Both the position numbers and the translations under genes were made by a program. The notes beneath the pieces were generated by a model, which had not been told where the DNA came from, made no database searches, and saw nothing but the letters and a program-made list of their open reading frames with translations. A stretch of DNA of 64,000 nt from G965216255 sp965216255 (GTDB lineage: Bacteria > Bacteroidota > Rhodothermia > Rhodothermales > Bin80): positions 3,286,001 through 3,350,000 of the forward strand of contig OZ244148.1 of NCBI GenBank assembly GCA_965216255.1, in the 5' to 3' direction. Shown in pieces: positions 1 through 8,803 of the stretch (positions within the stretch are counted from its first letter, which is position 1; each line of letters starts with the position of its first letter).

Positions 1-712
1 CTGCGCTCCATGGGGAAGAAGGCTACGCGCGACATCACGGCAGTGCAAGAGTGGCAGCCCATGGCAGAAGGCCGCATGGTTGCCGAAAGGCGCCTCGGCG
101 GGCGGCGCCTGGTCCTGCGGTACTGTCCGAAGAAAGCAGCCAAGGATGTGCACGACCGGCAGAAAGCCGTAGAGAAGGCCAAGCTCAATCTGGCGCAGGG
201 CGTCAAGGGCAAGGGCACAAGCGGTCGGTTCCTGGACCAGGGAGCGGTGAGTCTGAACGAAGAGGCGATAGAGAAAGACCAGGCCTGTGGCGGCCTGCAC
301 GGTCTATGGACCAGCCTGGAGACGCTCGCGCCGCAGGAGGTGTACGCACAGTACGGCGAACTGTGGCGGATAAAAGAGGGCTTTCGGGTGCTGAAGTGCG
401 CGTTAGCAGGGCGTCCCATCTTTCACTGGACGCAGCGTCGGGTGAAGGCGCACATGGCCATCTCTTTCGTGGCCTTTGCACTGCTGCGCATCTTGCGCTA
501 CCAGCATGCATGGAGGCAAGGAGCCGCTAAGTGAGGCGCGGATCCTATCGGAGCTCTCGGCAGTGGAGGTGTCGCTATTGCGGGATCAGGGCACGGGCAA
601 GCGCTACCTGGTGCCCGCGGCCACAGGCAGGCAGCAGATCAATCTCAACAAGGCGGTAGGTCTAACGCTGCAGCGGAGTACGGTCCCGCTGAAAGAGGAG
701 TCTGGGGAGTAG
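1..712 (+). pseudogene. IS1634-like transposase, C-terminal part, frameshifted
   Basis: The reading frame is already open at base 1, so the N-terminal part lies outside the window. The segment resembles the C-terminal half of IS1634/IS4-type DDE transposases, with the block LWRIKEGFRVLKCALAGRP followed by a conserved RRVKAHMAISFVAFALLRIL helix. The frame stops at 534. The expected tail (LSAVEVSLLRDQGTGKRYLV) continues in the next frame up to 712, so a one-base shift occurred near 505-525. The element is therefore probably dead. The family name rests on sequence resemblance only. Confidence 0.7.
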
Positions 713-859
713 CTTTCTTGGACGGCGTTATTGTCCTGCAGTAAGGGTGTTTTGTTGTGTTCAGTCGGAAGAGTCGGCCCAATAACAACAATACGTTACA
801 TCTCTGAAACCGTCGAAGTCAGGAATTCTTAGCCGGCCTTCCGCCGGAGGAAAAACGAC

Positions 860-1063
860 TTATCGGTGTGCCTGCCAGCGGTGGGGCAACAGTTCCTGGA
901 CCCGCTTCATGGGATGCGTCGGTATGCGGCGCAGCACGTCGCTGAGCCACTCCTGGCGATTGATCCCATGCTGCTTGCACGTACCCAATAGCGAAGAGAT
1001 CACCGCTGCCCGCTGGGTCGCTGCATGCGATCCCGCAAACAGGTAGTTCTTTTGTCCCGCCAA
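860..1063 (-). pseudogene. tnpC: IS66 transposase TnpC, C-terminal remnant
   Basis: About 67 codons match the conserved C-terminal domain of IS66 transposases: KNYLFAGSHAATQRAA, then LLGTCKQHGINRQEWLSDVL and LLPHRW near the end. The DDE catalytic core is absent. The 5' edge abuts the terminal repeat of the IS30 element at about 1064, which suggests that the IS30 insertion or an accompanying deletion removed the rest. Confidence 0.75.
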
Positions 1064-1067
1064 TTAA

Positions 1068-1090
1068 AGTCCGAAGTGCAACAACTGTAG
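1068..1090 (+). repeat. IS30 terminal inverted repeat, left
   Basis: The sequence CGAAGTGCAACA (1072-1083) pairs with TGTTGCACTTCG at 2432-2443, with weaker matching on both sides. GTGTTGCACTT-type ends are common among IS30-family elements. Confidence 0.7.
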
Positions 1091-1137
1091 ACAAGGTAGT
1101 ATGCCCCTGAGACAGAAGATAGCACAGGCAACGCGGA

Positions 1138-1190
1138 AAACGAGCTTCTTCGGAGGGAGGGCGGAGCCCGACCGGAGAAGAAGCTCGTTT
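1138..1190 (-). terminator. Perfect 14-bp hairpin downstream of IS30 transposase
   Basis: AAACGAGCTTCTTC at 1138-1151 and GAAGAAGCTCGTTT at 1177-1190 form a perfect 14-bp inverted repeat with a 25-base GC-rich loop. It lies about 145 bases past the transposase stop, inside the IS30 element. A strand ending in a T-run could act as a terminator. The large loop makes a protein-binding or block-of-readthrough role equally possible. Confidence 0.45.
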
Positions 1191-1334
1191 GCTGGCCGAA
1201 GAAATTCGCGCTCCTTGACCTGCGAGGCAGCCAATGCCGACGGGCGAGCATGGCTCTTCCCCTGCGTGTAGGCACGCATGATGTCACCCGAACATGGTAC
1301 AATGGTCTATGGGTCTTTCTGGCGACGACCCGAC

Positions 1335-2324
1335 TCAGACCATGGACGCAGAGGCTGCCACGCCCTCTAGTGCAGGAAGGAAAACCTCCGCCGGCGTGCG
1401 GTAGGCCAAGCATCGGCGCGGACGGTTGTTCAATTGCGCTTGCACCCGCCTCACCGCTGCCGGTTCAACCGTGTGAAAGTTGGTTGCCTTCGGGAAGTAC
1501 TCTCGCACCAGGCCGTTGGTGTGCTCGTTCAGACCACGCTCCCAGGAGTGGTATGGCCTCGCAAAGTAAAACGATGCGGAAAGCGCGCTGGCGATCTGCC
1601 GATGATGAGCGAACTCCTTGCCATTGTCCGCCGTGATAGTAAGTACCCGGTCCTTTACCGGACTGAGACAACCTATGATCGCATGGCGGACCCCGATCGC
1701 AGCCTTTGACGCAACGTGCTCAAGAAACGTGAATTTCGAGGCGCGATCGACCATGGATACCAGTGCTCCCTGTTGTTTCGCCCCGATGATCGTATCAACC
1801 TCCCAGTCGCCTATCCGCGTCTTCTGCTCTACAATGGGATCACGTTCGCTGATGTCTACACGGTGCGGTATCAGGCCGCGCCCAGCACCGCTCTTGTTAC
1901 GCCTGTTGTACCGCTTACCACGGCGACGCAGCAGCTTGTACAACGATCCGCCAGCCGCTCGGTCCGCCCAGCTATGCCTGTAAATCCATGTGGTGCTTAC
2001 CGAAACGACACCATCACGACGAAGTCGACCCGAGACCTGCTCTGGACTCCAGTGCAGGGCGAGCTTCTCACGCACAAGAGACCACATCGCTTCAGTCATC
2101 TTCCGTGGACGCAACGATGCCTTCCTCCGCCGCCCGCTGGCCAAGCGGGTAGCCTGTTGATACCGGTAGCCCCTACCTCCGCTGTTGCGATGCAACTCCC
2201 GGCTGATCGTCGATGGCGAGCGACCCAACTGTCGCGCAATCTCGCGCAGCGAATCAGCTCGCTTCCTCAATGCGTGAATCTGGCACCTTTCCTCATAGGA
2301 AAGATGATGATAGCCCGTCGCCAT
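1335..2324 (-). CDS. IS30-family transposase, intact
   Basis: This is a 329-residue DDE transposase that cuts and joins the IS30 element. The N-terminus has the family's helix-turn-helix, LSYEERCQIHALRKR followed by IARQLGRSPSTISRELHRN. The catalytic DDE residues are visible: the first Asp in IGDWEVDTIIG (about residue 173), the second in TADNGKEF, and the Glu in ERGLNEHTNGLVREYFPK. Length and domain order match intact IS30 transposases, and no internal stop or frameshift was found. It is the only clearly intact transposase in the first 13 kb, so the element may still be active. Confidence 0.93.
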   Translation of the reverse strand: MATGYHHLSYEERCQIHALRKRADSLREIARQLGRSPSTISRELHRNSGGRGYRYQQATRLASGRRRKASLRPRKMTEAMWSLVREKLALHWSPEQVSGRLRRDGVVSVSTTWIYRHSWADRAAGGSLYKLLRRRGKRYNRRNKSGAGRGLIPHRVDISERDPIVEQKTRIGDWEVDTIIGAKQQGALVSMVDRASKFTFLEHVASKAAIGVRHAIIGCLSPVKDRVLTITADNGKEFAHHRQIASALSASFYFARPYHSWERGLNEHTNGLVREYFPKATNFHTVEPAAVRRVQAQLNNRPRRCLAYRTPAEVFLPALEGVAASASMV

Positions 2325-2406
2325 TTGATACCCTCCAATGATGTCTTAACGGAGCGTACCGGCATCATCTCGCTCACATGTAATCAGCGTGATGAATACG
2401 CGCTTG

Positions 2407-2658
2407 CTAGCGCGCTGTCATCCAAATCAAGTGTTGCACTTCGTTGTTAAATGGGCCTCCCAAAGCGATGGGGCGTATCGCATTTTTCACCTGATTATTG
2501 ATTTGCGTGCGCCGACGGTTGATAAATACGAATACCTTGCCCGAGAGCGGATCCCGCCGCAGACCCGTCCGAACGAGGCCATAGAGTCCGTCAAAGCTCT
2601 TGCGCATGTCCGTGGCCTTGCGATACAGGAAGTAGTGGTGCGTCGGAGTCAGCACCAT
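2407..2658 (-). pseudogene. tnpB: IS66 TnpB, truncated
   Basis: The first ~50 codons match the IS66 accessory protein TnpB: YRKATDMRKSFDGLYGLV, then DPLSGKVFVFINRRR. After the RRR codons (about 2506-2520) similarity ends abruptly, and the open frame runs into unrelated sequence and the IS30 end. The missing part normally contains the conserved LYWDxxGF block. Its start lies inside the end of tnpA, the usual coupled arrangement in IS66. Confidence 0.7.
2424..2446 (-). repeat. IS30 terminal inverted repeat, right
   Basis: The sequence TGTTGCACTTCG at 2432-2443 is the exact reverse complement of the left repeat core at 1072-1083. It lies about 110 bases upstream of the IS30 transposase start codon on the minus strand. 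Confidence 0.7.
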
Positions 2659-2959
2659 AATGCTCTGGCCCCCTCAAGCACGGACACCGGAAACGACGCC
2701 GGTACCGGAACGGAAAACCGCACCTGAGCCCCACCAGGGTGAACCACCTCCATCACGGCACGCTCACGTGCCAGCGGCGCGCTTATCTCCAGGAAAGCCT
2801 CGCCTATGCTGCGCGCTTCACATACTTCCGCCTCCAGTAGTAGAGCTGTGCCAAGGTAATGCCGCGCTCCGCACACAATGCCTCTGGGCCCTGGCTCCCT
2901 TGCAGGTACTGCTCGACCAGCGGATACAACTCCTCCGAAGTACGTCTCGTCTTGCCCAT
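2649..2959 (-). pseudogene. tnpA: IS66 TnpA, frameshifted
   Basis: The N-terminal half (start at 2959, residues beginning MGKTRRTSEELYPLVEQYL) carries the TnpA helix-turn-helix with ERGITLAQLYYWRRKY. The rest (EAFLEISAPLA, then MEVVHPGGAQVRFSVPVPAS) continues in another frame from about 2820 to 2649. One indel therefore splits the gene. TnpA is a small DNA-binding accessory protein that IS66 needs for transposition. Confidence 0.7.
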
Positions 2960-3010
2960 GGGATCGTCTTGAATTGTCCAAACACAAGGTCCCGACCAAG
3001 ACGCCACTTC

Positions 3011-3037
3011 ACAAGATGGGGTTCACCGGACGCTTAC
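3011..3037 (-). repeat. IS66 terminal inverted repeat
   Basis: Read on the minus strand from 3037, the sequence is GTAAGCGTCCGGTGAACC followed by CCATCTTGT, a typical IS66-family end. It marks the outer boundary of the IS66 remnant next to tnpA. The mate at the other end was not found. Confidence 0.75.
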
Positions 3038-3055
3038 TTTGCATCCGTCATTTAC

Positions 3056-3421
3056 GATTCTTACACGAATGGGACCACGGAGGACTCTCCAACCGAGGTG
3101 GTTCCCAAGGCCGAGCGCCGCAGGTTCGGTGCCAGTTACAAGCTCCGCATGCTGGACGAGGCCGATGCATGCGTGCAGCCCGGAGCGCTTTTGCGCCGGG
3201 AAAGCCTCTACTCGTTGCATCTTGTGCAGTGGCGCCGGCAGCGTGATCGCGGCAGCCTATATGGCTCGACGCAGGCGGGAAAGGAGTTGCTTGCCAAGGA
3301 CGAGGAGATCAGGAGACTGCGCATGGAGCTCAATCAGTCCCGGCGCGGGCTGGAGAAGGCCGAAGCCATCATAGAGGTCCAAAAAGAGAATTATATACTT
3401 CGCTATGCGACCTATGATTAG
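3056..3421 (+). pseudogene. IS3-type OrfA (HTH) fragment
   Basis: The frame reads EVVPKAERRRFGASYKLRML, then EADACVQPGALLRRESLYS and HLVQWRRQRDRGSL. This is the helix-turn-helix and leucine-zipper region of IS3-family OrfA proteins. A coiled-coil stretch with AEAIIEVQK follows. The normal C-terminal end is replaced by about ten unrelated codons, and no clear start codon is in frame, so both ends look damaged. It begins immediately after the IS66 end. OrfA normally acts with OrfB; a matching OrfB scrap lies at 8562-8803. Confidence 0.65.
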
Positions 3422-3462
3422 GCTATACGTCTACATGGTAGACCTAATCAAGATACAGGGCC

Positions 3463-4334
3463 ATGAAAACGAACGCAGACGGACCGGGTAAATCATTCAG
3501 GGACGGCATTTCACTCATTGAACTGTTCAGACTATTCCCGGATGGAGACAGCCGAAAGGTGGCTGGAGGGGGTGCGTTGGGGTGCAGAAGGCCCGGTATG
3601 CCCGCGTTGCGACAGCCGCGAGCGCGTTCGGGAGGTGCCAACCCGGAAGCCCATGAAGTGGTACTGCAACGCGTGCCGGAGGAATTTCAGCGTACGCAAC
3701 AACAGCGTTTTGGCACATGCCAAGATACCGCTGCAGAAATGGGTGATCGGTATGAACCTGCAGGCATGCAGTCTTGAGGGTGTATCCAGCATGCGGCTCC
3801 ATAGAGACTTGGGCATTACGCAAAAGTCGGCGTGATTCATGGCGCATCGTCTGCGTGAAGCTATGTAGAGTGAAGCGTGTACGTTCGGAGGCCCCGTTGA
3901 AGTGGACGAAGCGTACATAGGCGGCAAAGAATCCAACAAGCATGCCAGCGAAGCTGAACGCAGGACGCGGCACCGTCGGCTAGACCGCCGTAGTCGGCAT
4001 GAAAGACCGTGAAACCGGGCAGGTTCGAGCCAAGGTTGTTGCCGACACCAGTGCCGAAACGCTCAAGCAATTTACCTTCGACAATATCGAAGATGGCGTG
4101 AAGGTCTACACGGATGAAGCGAAAGCCTATAATGGCTTACCAAACCACCAAGCCGTGAAGCACTCGGTATCCGAGTACGTGAACGGGCAAGCCCACACAA
4201 ACGGCGTGGAGAATTTCTGGAGTGCACTCAAGCGTGGCTATCATGGCGTGTACCACCACATGAGCAAGAAGCACCGGTATGTCGCGGAATTCGCAGGCCG
4301 CCATAATCTTCGCTGCAATGGCACGATAGATTAA
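3463..4334 (+). pseudogene. IS1595-family (ISXO2-like) transposase, multiply frameshifted
   Basis: Pieces of one ISXO2-type transposase follow each other in different frames. The N-terminus (KSFRDGISLIELFRLFPD) is in one frame. The zinc ribbon, with CPRCDS and CNACRRNFSV, and the helical linker are in the next (about 3518-3835). A catalytic block EVDEAYIGGKESNKH (about 3900-3945) is out of frame with it. The C-terminal part from 3999, with VYTDEAKAY and NGVENFWSALKRGYHGVYH, completes the DDE fold. At least three frame disruptions make it inactive. Confidence 0.8.
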
Positions 4335-4797
4335 ATGCAACTGCTTGCGGCGGCCATGATCGGCAAACGGCTCATGTACAAGAATTTGATTGCGGAATGA
4401 TGCTTGATCTGGAACTTTCAAAGCTACTTACTTCACGGATTTGGTCCCTGCAGCCTAGCGGTGCATAAACCCGTTCCCGATCTCTGCCATTGCTACGCAT
4501 CGCAGAGATCGGCACAGGCCGGGTTACCTGATAAATACAACAGTCGTTCAATGCGTGGACTGATCAGCGGCCCTAGCCAAGTAGCCTCCGTTCGCGATAA
4601 CCGATCTATTGCCTTGGATCAGCTCGCGAGATGCCACACGCAGCCCAACCAGTGGTCGGCTCGTACTTGACCCTCGCGAAGTAGCCGGAACGGTCCGCTA
4701 CGATTAGGTACAAAGTGTTTCTTGCGATCGGAACAAAGAACGAATATGGCCTTTTTCGTTCTTAGTCTTCAGCGTAAAGGGCGTATCGTTCCATTCA
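4335..4797. other. Intergenic stretch before fic, no gene recognised
   Basis: No reading frame here resembles a known protein. The only structure noted is the inverted repeat at 4477-4512. The last ~100 bases presumably hold the fic promoter, but no consensus element stands out. Confidence 0.4.
4477..4512. terminator. 11-bp inverted repeat, possible hairpin
   Basis: CCGATCTCTGC at 4477-4487 pairs perfectly with GCAGAGATCGG at 4502-4512 across a 14-base loop. No T-run follows on either strand, so it may instead be the scar or end of a mobile element. It lies about 140 bases past the IS1595 remnant. Confidence 0.3.
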
Positions 4798-5967
4798 ATG
4801 CAACATGATTCGAATTCGCCGCGCATTGGACGAAAGGTGGTAATCTCAACGGTCGGTGAACCCGCAGAGGCATACATCCCACCTCCGCTCCCACCAAAAC
4901 CACCTGTCAATCTGGCGCGGATGTACGCAAAGATCGACAAGGCCAACCAGGCGGTCGGACGACTGGATGGCATGGCAGCCAGTCTGCCGGGTACTCCCAT
5001 CTTTCTGTACATGTACATTCGAAAGGAAGCGACCCTGTCGTCCCAGATTGAGGGTACGCAGTCATCTCTTTCGGACCTCTTGCTATATGAAGTAAAGAGC
5101 GCTCCGGGTGTTCCCCTGGATGACGTACAGGAGGTCTCCAGCTATGTGGCAGCTATGAACCACGGTCTGCAGCGAATTGCCAGTGGATTCCCCATCAGTA
5201 AACGTCTGATGCAAGAGATTCATGAAGCCCTGCTCTCAAAGGGTCGAGGCAGCACAAAGCTTCCCAGTGAATTCAGACGTTCGCAGAACTGGATCGGCGG
5301 TACCCGCCCGGGTAATGCGGTATTTGTGCCCCCTCCCGCTGAACACTTGTTGGACCTAATGAGCGATCTGGAGCAGTTCATCCACGCAAAAAGCCCTCAG
5401 CTACCCATCCTCATAAAGGCTGGACTTGCCCACGTTCAATTTGAAACCATCCATCCATTCCTGGACGGCAATGGTCGCATCGGGAGACTCTTGATCACCC
5501 TACTTCTCTGCGCTAGCGGCATCTTGAGTCAGCCGCTACTCTACTTGAGCCTCTTCTTTAAGACACATCATTCCCTCTACTACACATTGCTTCAGCGCGT
5601 TAGAACGCACGGTGATTGGGAGGCTTGGTTGGAGTTCTTTCTTGACGGCATTATTGATACCGCCACGCAGGCTACCACAACTGCACGCGACATACTTGCA
5701 TTGTTCGAGGCCGATCGGACACGAATCGACAGAATCGGAAGGCCGGCGGCTTCAGCGCTTCGCGTTCACCGGCTACTACAAGAACGCCCAATAATCACCG
5801 TGCCAACCGCCGCAGAAGCGATTGGAATTGCTCCGCCTACCGTACGTAGATCGCTCGGACACCTAGAAGAGATGAGCCTGATCCGGGAGATTACGGGCAA
5901 GCACCGTGGTCGTGCGTTCGTCTACGAAAAATACTGGCAGATCTTGAGCCGAGGTATCGAACCCTGA
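4798..5967 (+). CDS. Fic-family protein AMP-transferase with C-terminal winged helix
   Basis: Fic enzymes usually transfer AMP from ATP to a hydroxyl of a target protein. In this 389-residue protein the Fic motif HPFLDGNGRIGR lies at residues 219-230 with catalytic His219. An N-terminal inhibitory helix with SSQIEG (residues 81-86, Glu85) marks a class II, self-inhibited Fic protein. The N-terminal Fic_N domain includes a proline-rich lead (IPPPLPPKPP). The last ~70 residues form a winged-helix DNA-binding domain (TAAEAIGIAPPTVRRSL), typical of this subgroup. The frame is intact although it lies between dead IS elements, so it is either selected or recently acquired. The target is unknown. 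Confidence 0.92.
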   Translation: MQHDSNSPRIGRKVVISTVGEPAEAYIPPPLPPKPPVNLARMYAKIDKANQAVGRLDGMAASLPGTPIFLYMYIRKEATLSSQIEGTQSSLSDLLLYEVKSAPGVPLDDVQEVSSYVAAMNHGLQRIASGFPISKRLMQEIHEALLSKGRGSTKLPSEFRRSQNWIGGTRPGNAVFVPPPAEHLLDLMSDLEQFIHAKSPQLPILIKAGLAHVQFETIHPFLDGNGRIGRLLITLLLCASGILSQPLLYLSLFFKTHHSLYYTLLQRVRTHGDWEAWLEFFLDGIIDTATQATTTARDILALFEADRTRIDRIGRPAASALRVHRLLQERPIITVPTAAEAIGIAPPTVRRSLGHLEEMSLIREITGKHRGRAFVYEKYWQILSRGIEP

Positions 5968-5974
5968 AGTTAGT

Positions 5975-6005
5975 GTTTGCCCGAAAACGGCATGATCGGG
6001 CAAAC
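5975..6005 (+). terminator. Hairpin just after fic
   Basis: GTTTGCCCGA (5975-5984) and TCGGGCAAAC (5996-6005) form a perfect 10-bp stem with an 11-base loop, eight bases after the fic stop codon. The position suggests a transcription terminator. The T-run expected of a classical intrinsic terminator is missing. Confidence 0.5.
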
Positions 6006-6284
6006 GGTTATAATGCCAGGCTATTTGATCCCGGATTATTCACCAGCCAAAAGTATACACGTGTAGACAATGCAAGAGGGCTGTCGGAAGTGGTACATTC
6101 TGTTGTAAGGCAGCAATATCTTCGTGGAGCCTGCCGCAAAGCTGGTTTTGGCGTGGATGCAGGGCAATGAGCCCCGCGAATGGCCTGTTTTCGAGGCAAT
6201 GGCGTACCGTGAAGACGTACCTCTGCCGTTGAATAAACCCGTACAGTCCAGAACCGATGCTGCGCTAACAAGCGCGGCACGGCC
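6006..6284. other. Non-coding stretch between fic hairpin and IS1380 remnant
   Basis: Short open frames on both strands show no recognisable protein. The part next to 6285 should hold the end of the IS1380 element, but its terminal repeat was not identified by eye. Confidence 0.35.
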
Positions 6285-7719
6285 TCATTCCAAGGTAACC
6301 CACGTCAGCTGCTGGTAGCGCCCCCAGAACTGTCGCCAGAGCGCTACGGCGCTGAAGGCTATCCGGATTTCGATGTTACGTGCGTGCCGCACTATCAGCG
6401 CTCCCACCTTCAAGACATCCTTCTGAGGTGTCTTCAAGTGCATGTGCCGTGCTGCCGGCTGCTTCATTGTGCAGCGACCCAGGTGTAGCACCTCGTACAC
6501 AAGCAGGTAAAGCTGCAAAAGGACTTCATTGTGCGCGTAAAACGGCGTTTCTTCCGGCTGTGCTTCCTCTTTCCGTGGAATAGGTAGGCCCCGGTAATGG
6601 GTCTTGGGGCGTGGCGACGACGACAGCGCCATGGAACAGGCTTGATTTAGTTCTCCCATGTGGGCTTCGGCCTTACCCCTTCTGCGATAAAGATGCAGGA
6701 TCTCCTCCGCCGAGTAGGCGTGCTCGTGCTGATCGGTAATCAGATAGAAGTGCTCGGGGAACAGTTCCCCGGGATTCGGCAGCACCACCAAAACGACGCG
6801 CCGCTCGCGCTCCCAAGACAGGGCGCGGTATTGCATAGCACTGTTCCTCTTCGGGTTGTACGCCCGACCAATAGGGCTCGGCCGCAGCAGCCAGGACGTC
6901 GTTTTCCTTCAGGCGCATTATGTAGCCAATCCAAATCCGCTCCAGCTTACTGCATAACGCTCCACTTTTAAAGGCCGCGTCCAACCGCACGATCACCTTT
7001 CGGGCCACATCCGTTCGCAGCCTGAGAGCGATCTTCTTGATAAAGTTGTAGCAGTCGTTTACGACATGCGCATTGCCACGACGCAGCGTGGCGCCCAGCA
7101 TGTCGCCGGTTTCCGCACAACTGGCAATAAGAGGCAGGAAGATGTTGCGCTTGTAGTGCCCGTTATAGGCACTGCCCTGCTGCCGAGCATGGGCATCCAC
7201 AGGCAACCCGTCTATATCCATGACCAGCGTATCGTAGCGCTTGCCGCCTCTGGCATGCAGGAGGCGCTCCATGGCAAAGGTGGTGACGAAATCGCTCAAT
7301 CTGGCCAGGTTCTTCTTTGTGCCCAGCCTACGTAACAGCCGGGAAATGGTAGGCTGTGAGGCCAAAGGCTTGCCGTCTTTGAGCCCACCCATCCCTGCCT
7401 TCATTGAGGCGACGGGGCGCATGGCCGGATCATGGCGCAGACGACGCATATCACGCTGGCGCATCCTGCCCTGCGCCAAGAGCAGCAAGACAGATTGCAA
7501 GAGCTCATCAAAGCGATGCGTAATGCGCCCCGGAATGCGGGAATCGGTCAGGACCGCTGCCAGGCGAGCTGTGAGGTCGGTAAGCATGAAGAGCGACCGC
7601 AGCAGGAGGACTCCGGCATCGGAGGTTAACTTTTCCGAATGGTGCCCTGTGACTTTTATTGACTTATTGAAGGGCGCCGTCAACACATGTCCAGCTGAAT
7701 TGGAGGCCATGGGGTTCAC
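6285..7719 (-). pseudogene. IS1380-family transposase, frameshifted
   Basis: Two overlapping minus-strand frames together make one IS1380-type DDE transposase. Codons from 7719 to about 6840 carry the N-terminal and central region: SDAGVLLLRSL, SQPTISRLLRRLG, and the first catalytic Asp in DTLVMDIDGLPVDAHARQQG. The second Asp is in VIVRLDAAF. The remainder, from about 6836 to 6285, is in another frame and has NPGELFPEHFYLIT and the catalytic Glu in RRRGKAEAHMGELNQ. One indel near 6840 breaks the gene. Apart from that break it is close to full length, so the loss is probably recent. Confidence 0.88.
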
Positions 7720-7881
7720 CTTGAGCGTATTTATGGTTCGGTATTCGAACCCAAAAAGCTACTACGATGTTCCCGTATAACCAAAAAAGAATCAAGAGCT
7801 TACGAACCCAATACGTCTGCCTTCGAACATCGACTTTGCATTTATGTGAATAATCCGGGTTGATGGGGAATTATAGAAAAG

Positions 7882-8277
7882 TTGAAGGGCTTTGCGCCGA
7901 ATATGCGCCGAACCGGTGATCATGGCATTGACGGGCGTGGTACGCTGTATAAGCGTCCGGCCAATTTTGATTCTAAGCTGGCACAAGTAAAAGGCACACG
8001 CCGTTTCAACATCAGCCATCTAAGTGACTTCAATCACGTCATACGACGCGACAATGCGGCGTTGGGATGTTATATCACGTTGGATCGCGTAACGTCCAGA
8101 GATGCCAGAACCGAACCCCGTGGACTGGGCACGATCAACTATGGTGACAGCAACATTTTCAAACGCGTTAACCTATGGAGCATTGCAGATTACTTCGATG
8201 AGCGTATGCCGAGGCTTCCCATTATGAACGACCCGTACACGGGCAAGCCTATCTATCAGCTGGACGCCTTCGCGTAG
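7882..8277 (+). pseudogene. Remnant of Mrr-like C-terminal domain of a DNA methylase
   Basis: The frame reads GDHGIDGRGTLY, then LAQVKGTRRFNISHLSDFNHVI and GCYITLDRVTS, ending with NDPYTGKPIYQLDAF. This matches the C-terminal restriction-endonuclease-like domain attached to some adenine-specific DNA methylases. The Asp in GIDGR and the QxK in AQVKGT fit a PD-(D/E)xK arrangement. The methylase catalytic domain that should precede it is missing, an in-frame stop lies just upstream, and the only usable start is TTG at 7882. It is most likely the tail of a gene cut off by the adjacent IS1380. Assignment is from memory of the family. Confidence 0.55.
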
Positions 8278-8312
8278 TATCGTTAGCGCCCCCCGACAGA
8301 CACAGGTAGAAA

Positions 8313-8489
8313 ATGAAAACCAAGCTAAAACCCATAACCGTTAATTCCGATGCTGGCCATATGGCATCAGAGAAAGACGATGCCGCGCCTGTCAAGCGTT
8401 GGCGCGACAAGGACGTACACGAGCGGGCCATGGCGCTGGCGAAGCGGATATTCTCCACCCCGCATAAGCCGCAAAATTCACCCGCGTAG
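8313..8489 (+). CDS. Small basic protein of unknown function (58 aa)
   Basis: An open frame of 58 codons begins MKTKLKPITVNSDAGH and contains a charged helix-like stretch, KRWRDKDVHERAMALAKRI. It starts 36 bases after the methylase-domain remnant, with an AGGTAGAAA stretch just upstream of the ATG. It is not recognised as a known family. The position could mean it was a partner of the methylase, but it could also be chance. Confidence is low. Confidence 0.3.
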   Translation: MKTKLKPITVNSDAGHMASEKDDAAPVKRWRDKDVHERAMALAKRIFSTPHKPQNSPA

Positions 8490-8561
8490 GCCGGGCGTCT
8501 GCATAGCGAAGTATGTAATTCCCAAAAAGGCCTGCACACTGTTTGGCGTCAGCAGCCAGAG

Positions 8562-8803
8562 ATGGGCCGGGCAGCCATGAAGGAAATGGTGACAGCACTG
8601 TGTCCGGTCATGGGCATGACGCAGGCCTGCCGGCATGTGGGGATCTCCCGTGCCTCCTACTACAGGAGCCTGCATCCGGCGGCGCCGCGACCGAAGAGAC
8701 GCCGCAAGAGTAGGCGTCGGTTGTCGGAGCCAAGCGGGCAGAGATTCGTGCGATACTGAACTCGGATCGGTTCCTGGACCAGCCTCCACGCCAGATCTGG
8801 GCG
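8562..8803 (+). pseudogene. IS3-type OrfB N-terminal fragment, frameshifted
   Basis: MKEMVTALCPVMGMTQACRH followed by VGISRASYYRS is the conserved N-terminal region of IS3-family OrfB, here preceded by a few vector-like codons. The frame shifts near 8715, and the next piece, AEIRAILNSDRFLDQPPRQI, is in a different frame before similarity ends at about 8803. The integrase core is missing. It could be the far half of the element whose OrfA fragment lies at 3056-3421. Confidence 0.65.

Larger units (their letters stand above)
1064..2450 (-). mobile_element. IS30-family insertion sequence
   Basis: An apparently complete IS30-type element of about 1.39 kb holds one intact transposase gene (1335-2324). 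It is bounded by imperfect terminal inverted repeats that share a 12-base core, CGAAGTGCAACA at 1072-1083 and its reverse complement at 2432-2443. It sits within an IS66 remnant, with tnpC sequence on one side and tnpB sequence on the other. About 55 unexplained bases separate the right repeat from recognisable tnpB. No convincing target duplication was found, so the insertion may have been followed by a deletion. Confidence 0.7.
860..3037 (-). mobile_element. IS66-family element remnant, interrupted by IS30
   Basis: Three IS66 genes can be recognised on the minus strand in the correct order: tnpA (2649-2959), tnpB (start at 2658) and the end of tnpC (860-1063). The outer end at 3037 reads GTAAGCGTCCGGTGAACC, a typical IS66 terminal repeat. 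The middle of tnpB and almost all of tnpC are gone, and an IS30 element occupies 1064-2450. The distal repeat was not located. The remnant cannot move by itself. Confidence 0.7.

Noticed and set aside
7734..7760. TTCGAACCC-like piece resembling a tRNA T-arm
   Set aside because: The flanking bases cannot form a T-arm stem, and no anticodon or acceptor stem was found.
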